DNA of 64,000 nucleotides. Source: Citrobacter europaeus. Its GTDB lineage: Bacteria; Pseudomonadota; Gammaproteobacteria; Enterobacterales; Enterobacteriaceae. The notes under the pieces were generated by a model that saw nothing but the letters and a program-made list of their open reading frames with translations, did no database searches and had not been told where the DNA came from. Each line of letters begins with the position of its first letter. Position 1 is the stretch's first letter. Shown here piece by piece: positions 4,889-15,900 of this stretch. Position numbers and translations under genes: made by a program. The DNA is taken from assembly GCA_020099315.1 (NCBI GenBank), contig CP083650.1:3720001-3784000 (forward strand), given 5' to 3'.

Positions 4889-7222
4889 ATGAAAATGAAC
4901 GTAACGGACACCGTAAAACAGGCGTGCGGTCACTGGCCGCGCATTCTCCCGGCGCTGGGGGTAACGGTCATCAAAAACCGCCATCAGGCCTGTCCGGTGT
5001 GTGGCGGCTCCGACCGCTTTCGCTTTGACGATAAAGAGGGGCGCGGGACGTGGTTCTGTAACCAGTGCGGCGCGGGAGACGGTCTGAAACTGGTTGAGAA
5101 AGTGTTCGGCGTGACCCCGTCAGAGGCGGCCGGGAAGGTGAACGCCGTGACCGGCAACCTGCCGCCGGTCTCCCCGGCGGTGACTGCGGCCGCAGACGCT
5201 GAAACTGAGGCCGACCGCAAAGCGGCGGCCGCGCTGGCCGCCAGACTGATGGAGAAAGCCCGACCGGCCACCGGCAATGCCTACCTTACCCGCAAGGGCT
5301 TCCCCGGTCGGGAATGTCTGACGCTCACCACCCTGCATAAAACCGGCGGTGTGACGTACCGCGCCGGGGATGTGGTTGTCCCGCTGTATGACGATAGCGG
5401 CGCACTGGTTAACGTCCAGCTCATTAACGCAGACGGCCTCAAGCGCACCCTGAAAGGGGGGCAGGTAAAAGGGGCATGTCATATTCTCGACGGGAAAAAA
5501 GAGGCGGGAAAACGGCTGTGGATAGCGGAGGGCTATGCGACCGCGCTCACCGTGCATCACCTGACCGGGGAAACCGTCATGGTGGCGCTGTCGTCGGTGA
5601 ACCTCCTTTCTCTGGCGAGCCTTGCCCGTCACAGATACCCGGCCTGCCGGATTGTGCTGGCCGCCGACCGCGACCTTAACGGCGACGGCCAGACCAAAGC
5701 GTCTGCGGCCGCAGAGTCCTGCGAGGGCGTGCTCGCCCTGCCGCCGGTGTTCGGGGACTGGAATGATGCGTATACACAGCACGGCGGGGAGGCCACGCGT
5801 AAAGCCATGTATGACGCCATCCGGCCACCGGCTGACAGCCCTTTCTCTACCATGAGCGAGGCGGAATTTACCGCCATGAGCACCAGTGAGAAAGCCATGC
5901 GGGTGCATGAGCATTACGGCGAAGCGCTGGCGGTGGATGCAAACGGGCAGCTCCTGTCCCGCTATGAGGCGGGAATCTGGAAAATCATCCCGCCGTCGGA
6001 CTTTGCGCGCGACGTGGCCGGGCTGTTCCAGCGCCTGCGCGCCCCGTTTTCGTCGGGGAAAATTGCCTCGGTGGTCGACACCCTGAAACTGATTATTCCG
6101 CAGCAGGACGCCCCGTCACGGCGGCTGATTGGCTTTCGCAACGGCGTGCTTGATACCAAAAGCGGTATATTCAGCCCGCACAGCAAATCGCACTGGCTGC
6201 GCACCCTGTGCGACGTGGATTTCACCCCGCCGGTGGAGGGGGAAACGCTGGAGACGCACGCGCCGAATTTCTGGCGCTGGCTCGACCGCGCTGCCGGTTC
6301 GCGTGCCGATAAACGTGACGTGATACTCGCCGCGCTGTTTATGGTGCTGGCGAACCGTTACGACTGGCAGCTCTTTCTCGAAGTGACCGGTCCCGGCGGC
6401 AGCGGGAAAAGTATTCTGGCCGAAATTGCGACCATGCTCGCCGGGGAAGATAACGCCACGTCGGCGACTATCGAAACGCTGGAGTCGCCCCGCGAACGCG
6501 CGGCGCTGATTGGCTTCTCGCTGATACGCCTGCCTGACCAGGAAAAATGGAGCGGTGACGGGGCAGGACTCAAGGCTATCACCGGCGGGGATGCGGTCTC
6601 CGTCGACCCGAAATACCGCGATGCATACTCCACCCATATTCCGGCGGTGATACTGGCCGTGAACAATAACCCGATGCGCTTCACCGACCGCAGCGGCGGG
6701 GTGTCCCGTCGCCGGGTGATAATGCACTTCCCGGAACAGATTGCCCCGGAAGAGCGTGACCCGAAGCTGAAAGATAAAATCGCCCGGGAGCTGGCCGTCA
6801 TCGTGCGCCAGCTCATGCAGACGTTCAGCGACCCGATGACCGCGCGCACACTGCTCCAGTCGCAGCAGAACTCCGACGAGGCACTCAGCATCAAGCGCGA
6901 CGCTGACCCGACGTTCGATTTTTGTGGCTATCTGGAGGCACTGCCCGAGCCTGACGGTATGTACATGGGGAATGCGAATATCATCCCGCGACAGCCGCGC
7001 CTGTACCTGTATCACGCCTATCTGGTCTACATGGAGGCACACGGCTACAAGAACACACTCAGCCTGACCATGTTCGGCAAAGGGCTGTCATCGATGCTGA
7101 AAGAGTACGGGCTGAATTACGCCAGGCGGCGAACAAATCAGGGTATGCAGACGAATCTTGCGCTCAGGGAAGAAAGCAACGCCGACTGGCTGCCCCGGTG
7201 CGACGAAACCACCGCGACATAA
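4889..7222 (+). CDS. Alpha, P4-type primase-helicase-origin-binding protein
   Basis: P4 alpha alone starts satellite replication. It makes primers, unwinds DNA and binds the ori/crr iterons. The 777-residue length is the P4 length. An N-terminal zinc finger has Cys35-X2-Cys38 and Cys57-X2-Cys60. The primase motif EGYATA is near residue 214, followed by VLAADRDLNGDG. The superfamily 3 helicase Walker A is GPGGSGKS at 501-508. The last 150 residues would be the origin-binding part. The ATG at 4889 follows GAGGGAGACAACCAC. No disruption is seen, so replication should be intact. Confidence 0.95.
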   Translation: MKMNVTDTVKQACGHWPRILPALGVTVIKNRHQACPVCGGSDRFRFDDKEGRGTWFCNQCGAGDGLKLVEKVFGVTPSEAAGKVNAVTGNLPPVSPAVTAAADAETEADRKAAAALAARLMEKARPATGNAYLTRKGFPGRECLTLTTLHKTGGVTYRAGDVVVPLYDDSGALVNVQLINADGLKRTLKGGQVKGACHILDGKKEAGKRLWIAEGYATALTVHHLTGETVMVALSSVNLLSLASLARHRYPACRIVLAADRDLNGDGQTKASAAAESCEGVLALPPVFGDWNDAYTQHGGEATRKAMYDAIRPPADSPFSTMSEAEFTAMSTSEKAMRVHEHYGEALAVDANGQLLSRYEAGIWKIIPPSDFARDVAGLFQRLRAPFSSGKIASVVDTLKLIIPQQDAPSRRLIGFRNGVLDTKSGIFSPHSKSHWLRTLCDVDFTPPVEGETLETHAPNFWRWLDRAAGSRADKRDVILAALFMVLANRYDWQLFLEVTGPGGSGKSILAEIATMLAGEDNATSATIETLESPRERAALIGFSLIRLPDQEKWSGDGAGLKAITGGDAVSVDPKYRDAYSTHIPAVILAVNNNPMRFTDRSGGVSRRRVIMHFPEQIAPEERDPKLKDKIARELAVIVRQLMQTFSDPMTARTLLQSQQNSDEALSIKRDADPTFDFCGYLEALPEPDGMYMGNANIIPRQPRLYLYHAYLVYMEAHGYKNTLSLTMFGKGLSSMLKEYGLNYARRRTNQGMQTNLALREESNADWLPRCDETTAT

Positions 7223-7230
7223 CCTACCCG

Positions 7231-7255
7231 GACCGGCATCAGCCGGTCTTTTTTT
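7231..7255 (+). terminator. Rho-independent terminator of the alpha operon
   Basis: GACCGGC (7231-7237), loop ATCA, GCCGGTC (7242-7248) followed by seven T residues, 9 bp past the alpha stop. Confidence 0.9.
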
Positions 7256-7271
7256 ATCTGAAATCCCGGAA

Positions 7272-7365
7272 AGTGAACAGTAAAGTGTTCACTGTTCACG
7301 GACTGTTCACTGGATATCGCATTGAAATTAAAGATAAATAATGGCGAGTGAACAGTGTGAACAGT
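7272..7365. repeat. Second iteron cluster (crr candidate)
   Basis: Six iteron copies of the ori1 decamer occur in two groups: 7272-7281, 7284-7293, 7291-7300 and 7302-7311, then 7347-7356 and 7356-7365, with an A/T-rich spacer. P4 needs both ori and a distant cis region, crr, lying beyond the alpha gene. Repeat family and place agree. Confidence 0.8.
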
Positions 7366-7449
7366 TTTCCGTAAAAAAAGTTTTTTTCTTGATGTGATCT
7401 ATTCAAAAACAAGTTCGCTTAACCACAGGAAACATTGCAACAAATCGCC

Positions 7450-7475
7450 ATTGGTATACGCTTAGGTATACCAAT
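7450..7475. repeat. Perfect palindrome near the satellite right end
   Basis: ATTGGTATAC (7450-7459), loop GCTTAG, GTATACCAAT (7466-7475). There is no T tract, so it is not a standard terminator. It could be an integrase/excisionase arm site or a regulator operator. Confidence 0.55.
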
Positions 7476-7525
7476 GAAAGTTGAATTGAAAAATAAACAA
7501 TAAAAACATGATGTTGAAAATATTA

Positions 7526-7550
7526 TTCAGACTCCGCCAGCCCAAACACC
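7526..7550. other. Possible attachment-site remnant (attR)
   Basis: TTCAGACTCCGCCAGCCC followed by AAACACC resembles the T-arm and 3' end of tmRNA (TTCAACTCCCGCCAGCTCCA), a common target of P4-like integrases, and it precedes a terminator by 8 bp. The match is imperfect, and the left end needed to prove a duplicated core is outside the window. Confidence 0.25.
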
Positions 7551-7557
7551 GATGAAA

Positions 7558-7586
7558 AGCTCTCAGCGTAAGCTGAGGGCTTTTTT
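7558..7586 (+). terminator. Rho-independent terminator near the satellite junction
   Basis: AGCTCTCAGC (7558-7567), loop GTAA, GCTGAGGGCT (7572-7581), then TTTTT. The gene it originally served is not in view. It fits a terminator left behind an RNA gene at an integration site. Confidence 0.75.
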
Positions 7587-7942
7587 GTGTCTGTATTGCC
7601 AGTAGCACTGGTCAAATCCAGAGAAATGGGTACACGTATAGTTTCACGTGTGAACGTGTGATTAAAATTCAACTTCACTTCTGATAAGCGAATTTCAGCC
7701 CCAAATAAATATCAGGCAGCATCATGATGCAGGCCCATGCTAAATAATGATGATAACTCGTTATTTAACCCAATATTAAATGTGGTTTTCCCCCCAAGAC
7801 AACGTAACCGTATTAATTGCTCACACTGCAAAAGTGGAAAAAATAGCGTTATCCGCACTTACAGTTTTTTCCTAAAGCCAGCGCTTCGTTTGTATGCCAT
7901 GCTTAACCATGCTAATAACTTATAACGCTAAGCGAGGATATT

Positions 7943-8299
7943 ATGAAAAAGACAATTATCGCATTATCTGCAATTCTGCTGGCTTCTCCCGTTATTGCCG
8001 CCACGACACACGCAACTGATAATGATGTAGCTGCCGCACACGAAAACGCCAATACCGCAAAAGAAAAACTGCATCAGGCGCAGAATCAGGGCGAAGAGCA
8101 AAAATTAAAAGCCAAACATGCTGCTGAAGGCAAACAAGATGACCTGAGCAGCAAAGTAAGTGAAGGTTCACAAAAAGCCTGGAATACAACCAAAGAAGGT
8201 ACTGAAAAAGGCTGGAATGCAACAAAAGAGGGTACCGAGAAAGGCTGGAATAAGACCAAAGAAGGTGCTGCCTCCGTTGAGAAAAAAGTCAGTGAATAA
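7943..8299 (+). CDS. Small secreted LEA/hydrophilin-like repeat protein
   Basis: The 118-residue product starts with a clear signal peptide (MKKTIIALSAILLASPVIAA) and is then extremely hydrophilic, rich in Lys, Glu, Ala and Gly. It has no cysteine, so it is not a lipoprotein. Near residues 77-110 an 11-residue unit of the form KEGTEKGWNxT is repeated about three times, a periodicity typical of late-embryogenesis-abundant (LEA) proteins that form amphipathic helices on drying. A periplasmic stress-protection role is inferred. It is flanked by terminators and is monocistronic. A GCGAGGA ribosome site precedes the ATG. Confidence 0.8.
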   Translation: MKKTIIALSAILLASPVIAATTHATDNDVAAAHENANTAKEKLHQAQNQGEEQKLKAKHAAEGKQDDLSSKVSEGSQKAWNTTKEGTEKGWNATKEGTEKGWNKTKEGAASVEKKVSE

Positions 8300-8320
8300 T
8301 CTTCCAAACATTGAAAAATA

Positions 8321-8346
8321 AAAAACCGCGAAAGCGGTTTTTTATT
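8321..8346. terminator. Bidirectional terminator between LEA-like gene and EAL gene
   Basis: AAAAACCGC (8321-8329), loop GAAA-type, GCGGTTTTTTATT. A tract on one side and T tract on the other serve the two convergent genes. Confidence 0.9.
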
Positions 8347-8357
8347 ATCAGCTATTC

Positions 8358-9791
8358 TTATAATAAATGCAGAAACGCATTAAAGGGTACTGGTTTACTG
8401 AACAGGTATCCCTGACCAAAGTTAACGTCCATCCGTCGCAGCCTCTCCATCTGCTCTTCACTTTCTATCCCTTCCGCTACCAATGGGATCCTGGCCAGTT
8501 CAGAGAGGTGAACAATGTTGCTGATAATGCTATCACTCACGCCACCTTTACCCAATGAATCGATAAACATCTTATCAACTTTCAAAAATCGCGGCGAAAT
8601 ACGTTGCAGCGCAGCATAGTTAGAATACCCGGTCCCAAAGTCATCCAGGGCTAGTGCCGCTCCCGCCTCCTTCAAGCGCTTCAGCACGCTTTCACGAATC
8701 AGACTCTGCTGTCGCTCGGTGATTTCCAGCATCACGCCAATATGAAACAAGTTCATCCGCCGAATAAAGGCGATAGTGGCATCGGTAAATTCATTATCTT
8801 CCAGTGACAGTGGAGGTATGTTAATACCGATGTGAAAGGGTATATCGCAATGATCCCTGAGGCACCGCATATCCGTCTCTACCTGCGTCAAAAGTTTCAG
8901 CGTCAGCGCATTGATCAAGCCGCTATGTTCAGCCGTGTGGATAAATTCGTTAGGGGGAATAATTCCCTGCTCAGGGTGATTCCAGCGAGCGAGAACTTCA
9001 GCCCCGACGATTTTTCCGGAAGCGAGTTCGACGACGGGCTGATAAAATGGAACAAATTCATCATTATGAATCGCACGCTGCAGTATTTTTATCGGTGAAA
9101 TCTGCTGCACCCGGCGTAAGTGGAAATATAACAGCAACGACAGTAGAACAAATAAAATAAGAAGATAATGATTATCTCGCACATAATCTGCAATGCCATC
9201 CTGTGAATCCGTCACAATCCAGAAAGGATAGTTTTGTGAGGCCATCTGCACGAAAGGATGTTTTGCTGGATACAATAAAAAATGCACATCAATTTTTGCT
9301 TTACGGGCAAAATCCATGAGAATTTTATCGATCGCCGCTTTATATACCGCAACCGCCACCACCTGCCCCTGAAACGGAAAATAGAGGATATACATCTCCG
9401 TCTTCAGCCGATAAATCTGTTCAATCATCAGTGAGTGTGTGGTCGTTCCTCTGGAAACAATCCCCGGCGATTCTCTGCCTTCGAGAGAAGAACAGTTCCA
9501 CTCACCATTCCTGATAATACTGACTGAACGAATCTTCTCGCCAGATGCCGTAAGAAGACGCAATTTTCGTAGCAGATCGTCGGTGCAATTTTCCTGGATA
9601 TTTGCGCTGGCCAACACAGCCAGCGTATTTACGTCGTCAAATATCGTGTCGATTTCTTCGATCAGGCTATTTATCGCGTGTTCCCTGACAAGTTGTCCCT
9701 CTCTATCCCATTGCTGCCATGACGTCAGCACACCGGCCAGAAGAAAAAGCAACACCAGCATGATGGGTGTGATTTTCTTGGTTACAGACAT
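8358..9791 (-). CDS. CSS-motif EAL-domain c-di-GMP phosphodiesterase
   Basis: The enzyme should hydrolyse c-di-GMP to pGpG, favouring motility over biofilm. I place the start at ATG 9791 (MSVTKKITPIMLVLLF), giving 477 aa. The longer frame from 9872 lacks a ribosome site. It has two membrane segments (residues 8-25 and about 215-235) around a periplasmic domain with the NCSSLEG motif of the CSS sensor family, whose cysteines respond to redox in the periplasm. The C-terminal EAL domain keeps catalytic residues: EVLAR, the GINI Asn, LEITE, LALDDFGTGYSN, KVDK, VAEGIE and the GQGYLFSKP Gln. It is therefore probably active. It follows the autotransporter gene on the same strand, but terminators separate them. 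Confidence 0.9.
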   Translation of the reverse strand: MSVTKKITPIMLVLLFLLAGVLTSWQQWDREGQLVREHAINSLIEEIDTIFDDVNTLAVLASANIQENCTDDLLRKLRLLTASGEKIRSVSIIRNGEWNCSSLEGRESPGIVSRGTTTHSLMIEQIYRLKTEMYILYFPFQGQVVAVAVYKAAIDKILMDFARKAKIDVHFLLYPAKHPFVQMASQNYPFWIVTDSQDGIADYVRDNHYLLILFVLLSLLLYFHLRRVQQISPIKILQRAIHNDEFVPFYQPVVELASGKIVGAEVLARWNHPEQGIIPPNEFIHTAEHSGLINALTLKLLTQVETDMRCLRDHCDIPFHIGINIPPLSLEDNEFTDATIAFIRRMNLFHIGVMLEITERQQSLIRESVLKRLKEAGAALALDDFGTGYSNYAALQRISPRFLKVDKMFIDSLGKGGVSDSIISNIVHLSELARIPLVAEGIESEEQMERLRRMDVNFGQGYLFSKPVPFNAFLHLL

Positions 9792-9811
9792 GATTAACTC
9801 GTGTTGTTGAA

Positions 9812-9836
9812 CAAAGCGCCCTGAAGGACGCTTTTT
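9812..9836 (-). terminator. Hairpin in front of the EAL gene
   Basis: AAAGCG-C-CC around TGAA and GG-A-CGCTTT form a short stem with one mismatch, flanked by T residues on the plus-strand side. It may back up termination of autotransporter transcripts before the EAL gene. Confidence 0.4.
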
Positions 9837-9860
9837 AGATGTTATTTCAGGAGGAAATAA

Positions 9861-9884
9861 CCAGACTGACATATGCCAGTCTGG
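9861..9884 (-). terminator. Terminator of the autotransporter gene
   Basis: CCAGACTG (9861-9868) and CAGTCTGG (9877-9884) form an 8-bp perfect stem, 25 bp beyond the autotransporter stop on the minus strand, followed there by TTATTTCC. Confidence 0.6.
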
Positions 9885-9908
9885 CTGAACTTGCCCGGCA
9901 GAATCAGC

Positions 9909-12900
9909 TTAGAAGTTCCATTTCACACCGACCATCGCAGCGCTGTCGTTATAGCCTTTGTCGCCAGCCTGGACCCCGATGTTGCCCCACAGATTAAGAC
10001 GCGGACTCACCTGTCCTTCCACACCCACTTTTACCTCGGCGATATTTTTCGCCCCGTCCTGACGAACATTCACGCCGTCCATGGTCGTACTGAAATCACG
10101 TGAATTGTGCAGCCAGTTCAGTTCGGCAAACGGCTGGAATTCACGCTCTTTACCGTTATCCATCTGATGATGGCTCTTAATCCAGGTTTTCAGGCCCAGC
10201 CGGGTCTGTACATTGCCGTCACCGTTGCTGGTGATACGGGTGCCGTTGCTTTCCTGATGATCGTCCGCCTTCACGCCCATCCAGACCGCCTGCGCCTGAG
10301 GCTGGATGTACCATTCATTCAGCGTGCCATGACTGCCGGAAAATTCGCCCATTTTCTGGGCATATCCCATTTCCAGCGAGGCGGTCACCCCTTTTGATTT
10401 ATATGACTCGCCCTGCAGGTCATCGCCTTTAACATTGTTATCAAACCAGCTGTACTGAGCCCAACTGTCCAGCCAGGCGCCGTTATGCAACGCATCATTG
10501 GCATACCATGTGGCATACACGCCGGTACTGTAGCCATTGACTGAACCCCGGGAACGATAACCCGTGCGTGATGACCGGGTGTTACTGTGGTCGTTCCCGT
10601 AGCCCGCCATCACGCCCAGGTGCCAGCGGTCAAGTCCGTTCTGGCTCCATTGCGCAATGTCGCCTCCCAGCTGCAATACATAACGGTTGCTCTGGGTTTT
10701 CAGCTGGCCGCTGCCGTCACGCCAGTTGTTGTGCCCGCCAACGTGGCGTATCCACATACTGGTGACTTTCTGCTCGCCGGTCAGGGCATCGGTATACTGC
10801 GTTTCGCCCAGGCGATCATACAAACGGGTGACGAACATGTTGTTGGCTGCCGCCAGGTTAGCCGTGTAGCTGCCGCCTTCCGGGCGCAGATCTTTATCGG
10901 GATCCGGATCCGGATTTGGTTCGGGATCCGGATTGGTTTTGCCGCTGGTCAGATACCAGTTGCCGCTGTTCTCATCCTGACCGCGCCCAAGGCTGTAGTC
11001 ATATGCCCCTGCCACAATACGGCCAGCCTGGGTGAACTCACCGTCCGATGCGCCATCAACATGAATAACTTCGATCCCATCAATCGTGGCGGCCCCTTTC
11101 CCACCGGCGTTGGTGACGCTGACGGAGGTGGTGCCACTGGTATCGCCTTTCACCACCAGCTTATCCGTAACGGAATTGTCATCCCCCAGCGCGGTGTTCA
11201 GGGAAAGATGGCCACCATTCCCCGTATAATTGCCATTGACCACCAGTTGATTACCGGCCTGCTGACCATTCACACCGGTTGCGAGGGTACCGCTGTTAAC
11301 CAGGTCGCCCCCCACCGTGAACAGGAGGTTGTCGCCGGTCCCGGTTCCCACCTGCAGCACACCGGCGTTATTCACATGACCTGCAACGCCCCCCGTGCCC
11401 GAGAGCATCCCCGCAGCCGCAATGTTGACTTCGCTACTGGCCAGCGTGACCGGAGATGTACCGTCCCCCAGTACCAGGCCGCCCTGCTCAATCTCCGTTT
11501 TGCCCGTCCAGGCGGCGTTATTGCCGACGGTAATGGAGCCGGCTCCCAGCTTGGTCACATCGCCGCTACCATAAACATCGTTATTAAGCTGCCAGTCGGT
11601 ATTACTGTTCAGCACCAGTGAACCGCTGTTGCTCACCTCTGCGCTGCCCAGATTTTCTGCAGTAAACACGGTGAGCCGGGAATGCGCATCCACAGCAAAT
11701 TGCCCCGTAAAGGCGCTGTTGTTGCCCACCAGCGCGACATCGCTTTCGCTGAGTTCAACCCGTCCGGCATCGCTGATGCTGTTGTAAAGCGCGCCTGCGG
11801 CCTTGCTCATCGTCAGCGTCCCCGCCGCCACAATATCGCCGGTGCCAAGGCCCAGCGTCGTGTTCATGAGCACGCGCGCGCCTTCTGCAATGGTCGTTTT
11901 TGCCGTCAGCGTGCTGTTTTCACCGGTGATGGTCAGCGTGTCGCCATTGATGTTCAGCGCGCCGCTTCCGGTCAATATTCCATCAGCTGTGCCACCCTGC
12001 TCCAGGGTCAGGTTACCGCCATTGATGTCCAGCAGTGAATCAGCCGCCGCCGTCAGCTTACCGACAGTCTGGCTATAACCGTTCATGTCAAAACCGGTAT
12101 CAGCGGCCAGACGCAGTTCGCTGGTCTGTCCCAGAACATTATCGTTTTTCATCAGCAGGTTGCCGCTGCGTACATCGGTGATACCGGTGTAATCGTTATC
12201 CATATTCGACAGCGATACCGTCTGGCCCCGGGCACTGTCAAACGCCAGATCGCCAGTGCCTGTCACGCGGGCGCTGAGATCTGCGGCATTACCGGCTTTT
12301 CCGTTCGCATCCAGGACCAGTGCATTGTCTCCGGGGGCCAGCAGTTCGACCTGTGTCAGACCATAGCTAATGTACAACCCATCATCGTTTTCCCCGCCGG
12401 TAAGGCGATAATCATACGTTGCGTTCGCAACAATCTCTCCATTTTGGCTGATGCCGGCTTCAACCCCATCGCTGATGATATTGCCATTGCTATCGGTTAG
12501 CGTCAGATTGCCCGCACCGCCAGAGACGGCAGTATCTGATGTCGCCAGTTGGATCAGCGACTGCGCATCGTCCTGTTCAAGAAGTGACAGCGTGGTATCA
12601 GCCAGCGGACGATCGTTGGTAATCGTGCCGGTATCAACCTGCACGGTTCCGCGTCCGGAGAGATCCATCGCGCCAGCATGAATTGTTCCTGCGGCACTGC
12701 TCTGCCCCGGCGTCACACCGTCAAAGCTGACGGTACCGCCGTTAAACGCCAGGCCGCCGATATTCTGCTCACCGGCCCCCACGTGGGTGACGTTCCCCTC
12801 GCCGATATTTAATGTTGCCTGGTTCAGCGCCTGGGTATTTAATCCAGCCAGCTCAAAGGTGCTGTTCGTCAGCGCCAGCATCCCCTTGAATCCATCAGCC

Positions 12901-15900
12901 GCATTGTTGCTGGTAAAATCAAACGCATTACCGCTGGCATCAACGGCGACCGTTCCCGTTCCCGCCAGATGGCTGTTAAAGGCCAGCGCAGCGTCAGAAT
13001 TCAGCGTCAAGGTGCTGGTCGCATCAATGTTGTAACCCGTACCGGTCGCATCGTTTTGGTTATCACCCAGCGCATAATCAACATTATTAACGGTAAATAC
13101 TGAACCTGCGGTGAGATCGATATGCTCCATGCCGGTAATAGCATCGGCGCGATTGAGGATGTACTGTGCATTATTCAGCTGAAGTGTATCCTCCCCGTCA
13201 CCACCATTAAGGCTGGTAAACAGCGAGGTTTCTGTCTCTTTGACATCTTTCAGGATGTACAGATCGTTACCACTGCCCGTCTGGATGTCGGTTGCGGTAC
13301 TGCCAGACTCCAGCGTAACGGTGTTATCACCGCTCATCAGGTTAACCTGACCAACAATGCTGGCGCCCGCCGCGTTAGTAAACGCGATGCCTGCCCCCGA
13401 GAGCATTTCTACCGCTTTTTGCGACGCATCCAGCGCTTTAATAACGCCTTTATTGATAAACGTTTCCAGGGAACCGTTATCAACATTCACCACCGCGTGG
13501 CTGGTCGATTTCGACGTCAGCTCACCAGCCTGTTCAACATTTTTGGTCGTGCCACCAACAATCAACGCTTCACCACCGTTAGCGTCGAGCACGTTAACGC
13601 TGACGCCCGTTTTCAGGTCAGTTGACGCATTGGTGACGATCCCTTTCCCCGCAGCCTGCTCAACATTGATAACCAGAGCGCGCGAGTCAGACATATCCAG
13701 CGTTTGATTCGTTTCGCTGCCGTCGATATTTTCAAACAGGATCCCCGTACCGCTCCCCGTCACGTTAATCGTTCCGGAGTTGGTCTGCGCCAGGGATGCC
13801 CCGGTATGAATACCGATACCATTCCCCACGCTGATGATTGTATCTTTTAGCTGAATACCCGCGATGTTGGCGACATTTTCAATGGCGCTGCCTTTACCTG
13901 TGCTGTCCATGGTGATAGTGGCTCCATCGACCAGCAGACCTTGCGCGCCAGCGGCCAGCAAGATACCGTGCGCGTCTCCTGATGCTTTGGTTTCTCCCGA
14001 ACCCGTCAAACTTAATGACGCATCATTGCCGACGAGATAGGCTGCGGTGCCATCCGTCGCGCTAACCGTCGCATTGTTGTTCACAACGGAATCAGCGCCT
14101 TCAATGCTGACCGCCACGCCATTAACCTTGATGTCGCCGTCGTTATTCAACGTACCGCCGGAAACCAGCACGCCTGTGCTGCCCGCCTGATCAAAGTCGA
14201 TTTTACCTTTATGGTTGAGCGTACCGCCGTTACGAGCGATGTAGCCGAAAGCGCCATCCGCCGTATTGCTGGTATTCAGCGTGGCGTAACTGGTCAGGGT
14301 TGAGTCGCCTTTCTGGCTCTCATCAACATTCCCGGACAAGTCATAATAATTACCATCAACAATCCCGGCTGTGGTGTCTTTACCGGAAAGTTTCACGATC
14401 ACCGCGTCTTTGGTGATAACCCCATCCGCTCCGCCTTCAACCCTAATCCCGGTCGCACCGTCCCCGGTAATACTCAGCGATTGCGAGCCGGAATCAAAAT
14501 GGCTCCCCGCCCCGGTCACCTGCAGAATTGTGCTGTTTGTGCCTGATGCCATCATTGTCGTACCAGACGACCCGCTGCCATCAAAAGTCGCGCCACCCTC
14601 TATGCGATATAACGTTGAGCCTTCAGTCGAGACGTCCTGCGTATTAGTAGAAGAAGCGTTAACTTTTGAACCTGCACCATAAACAAAATAGCCAATTTGG
14701 TTCTTGCCGCTGGTAAATGAGACATTGCCCGTATTGGTAATATCGATAACACCGCCGTCACGAACGTGCAGACCAATGGCGTTATCTGCGGCAAGGTTCA
14801 CGCTCCCACTCATCGTAAGCTGAGACCCGGCCCCTTCGACCCAGGCGCCAATATTTTTTAACGAATTGTCCGTTGTGCTGCCATTGGTGATATTTATCGT
14901 GCCCGAATGCAGCGCCTGACTCCCTCCCTGCAGCTCAATGCCGCTGGCACTGTACCCATTGAGGTTAATCGTGCCGCTGTTCACCAGCCCTTTTGCACCG
15001 TTAATTCCCATCAAGCCAATATTTTGCGCAGAACCGGTGCCATTGATATCAATGACGCCGTCCTGGGTAACGTTGATTGCGCCAGGAGACGTACTACCGT
15101 TGGCCTGAATGGCAACAGCATTCTCGACTTTTTCGCCAATCGTGATGTTACCGGTGTTAGTGATGGTCCCACTCTTCACATACATACCAATGGCCGGAAG
15201 AGTGACCTGAACCTCGCTGGTCGCCTCATCTTTTACCGCTTGCGCAGTACGTCCGATGTAAATCGTGCCGTTATTGGTAGCAACAGCATTACGCTGCACA
15301 AATACGCCGTAGGTATAGACGCTATCGGAAGATTTCGCAGGCTCGCCTCCGGTGGCAATATTCATTACCCCGTTATTAATAAAGGTTGCCGTGTCATTCA
15401 TCAGCACGCCATAGGCGTTATAGATATCCTGGTGCGAGGCGAGGTTGATAACGCCGTCGCTCTGTACCTTCGTCGTTCCGGTCGCGAGAATCCCTGTATG
15501 AGCGCCAACCCACGCATTTTTCACATCACGACTGGTTCCCGCGTCAATAATCCCGTTGTTATTTACGATGCTATCACGCGCGGAAACGACATAATCACCA
15601 CCGGATGCACCGGCTGCAGCCCCCAGCGTACCGTTGTTATTGAGCGTGGCTCCGTCGGTTAGCGTCACCACGGAAGTATCGCTGAACACCGCCTGAATAT
15701 TGGCATCAGCAGAAATATTGACGACAGAGCGCGCCCCGGACGCTTTAATAAAGCTGTTCACATCACGATTTGCAGCCTGCAACACCGCATCGCCGTCCGG
15801 GATATTGGTGTCAAAGTGAATGTTTTTCTGTTCTGTAGTGTAGGCTTTATGCAGCTCAGCCTCGTAGTCCGCGGGCGAAAGTTGGCCAGCCTCTACGGCT

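Larger units (their letters stand above)
7366..7942. other. Right end of the satellite and chromosomal junction, no credible gene
   Basis: The stretch holds a perfect 26-bp palindrome (7450-7475), a tRNA/tmRNA-3'-end-like string (7526-7550) and a strong terminator (7558-7586). The 62-codon frame at 7737-7925 has no ribosome site or recognisable motif. The satellite should end somewhere between 7366 and about 7600. The base composition falls to A/T-rich here. Confidence 0.5.

Noticed and set aside
4984..7042. Long minus-strand frames up to 308 codons over alpha
   Set aside because: Shadows of a GC-rich gene; codon pattern mirrors alpha and no ribosome site.
7737..7925. 62-codon frame before the LEA-like gene
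   Set aside because: A/T-rich, no ribosome site and no recognisable motif; ends right before the LEA-like gene's ribosome site.
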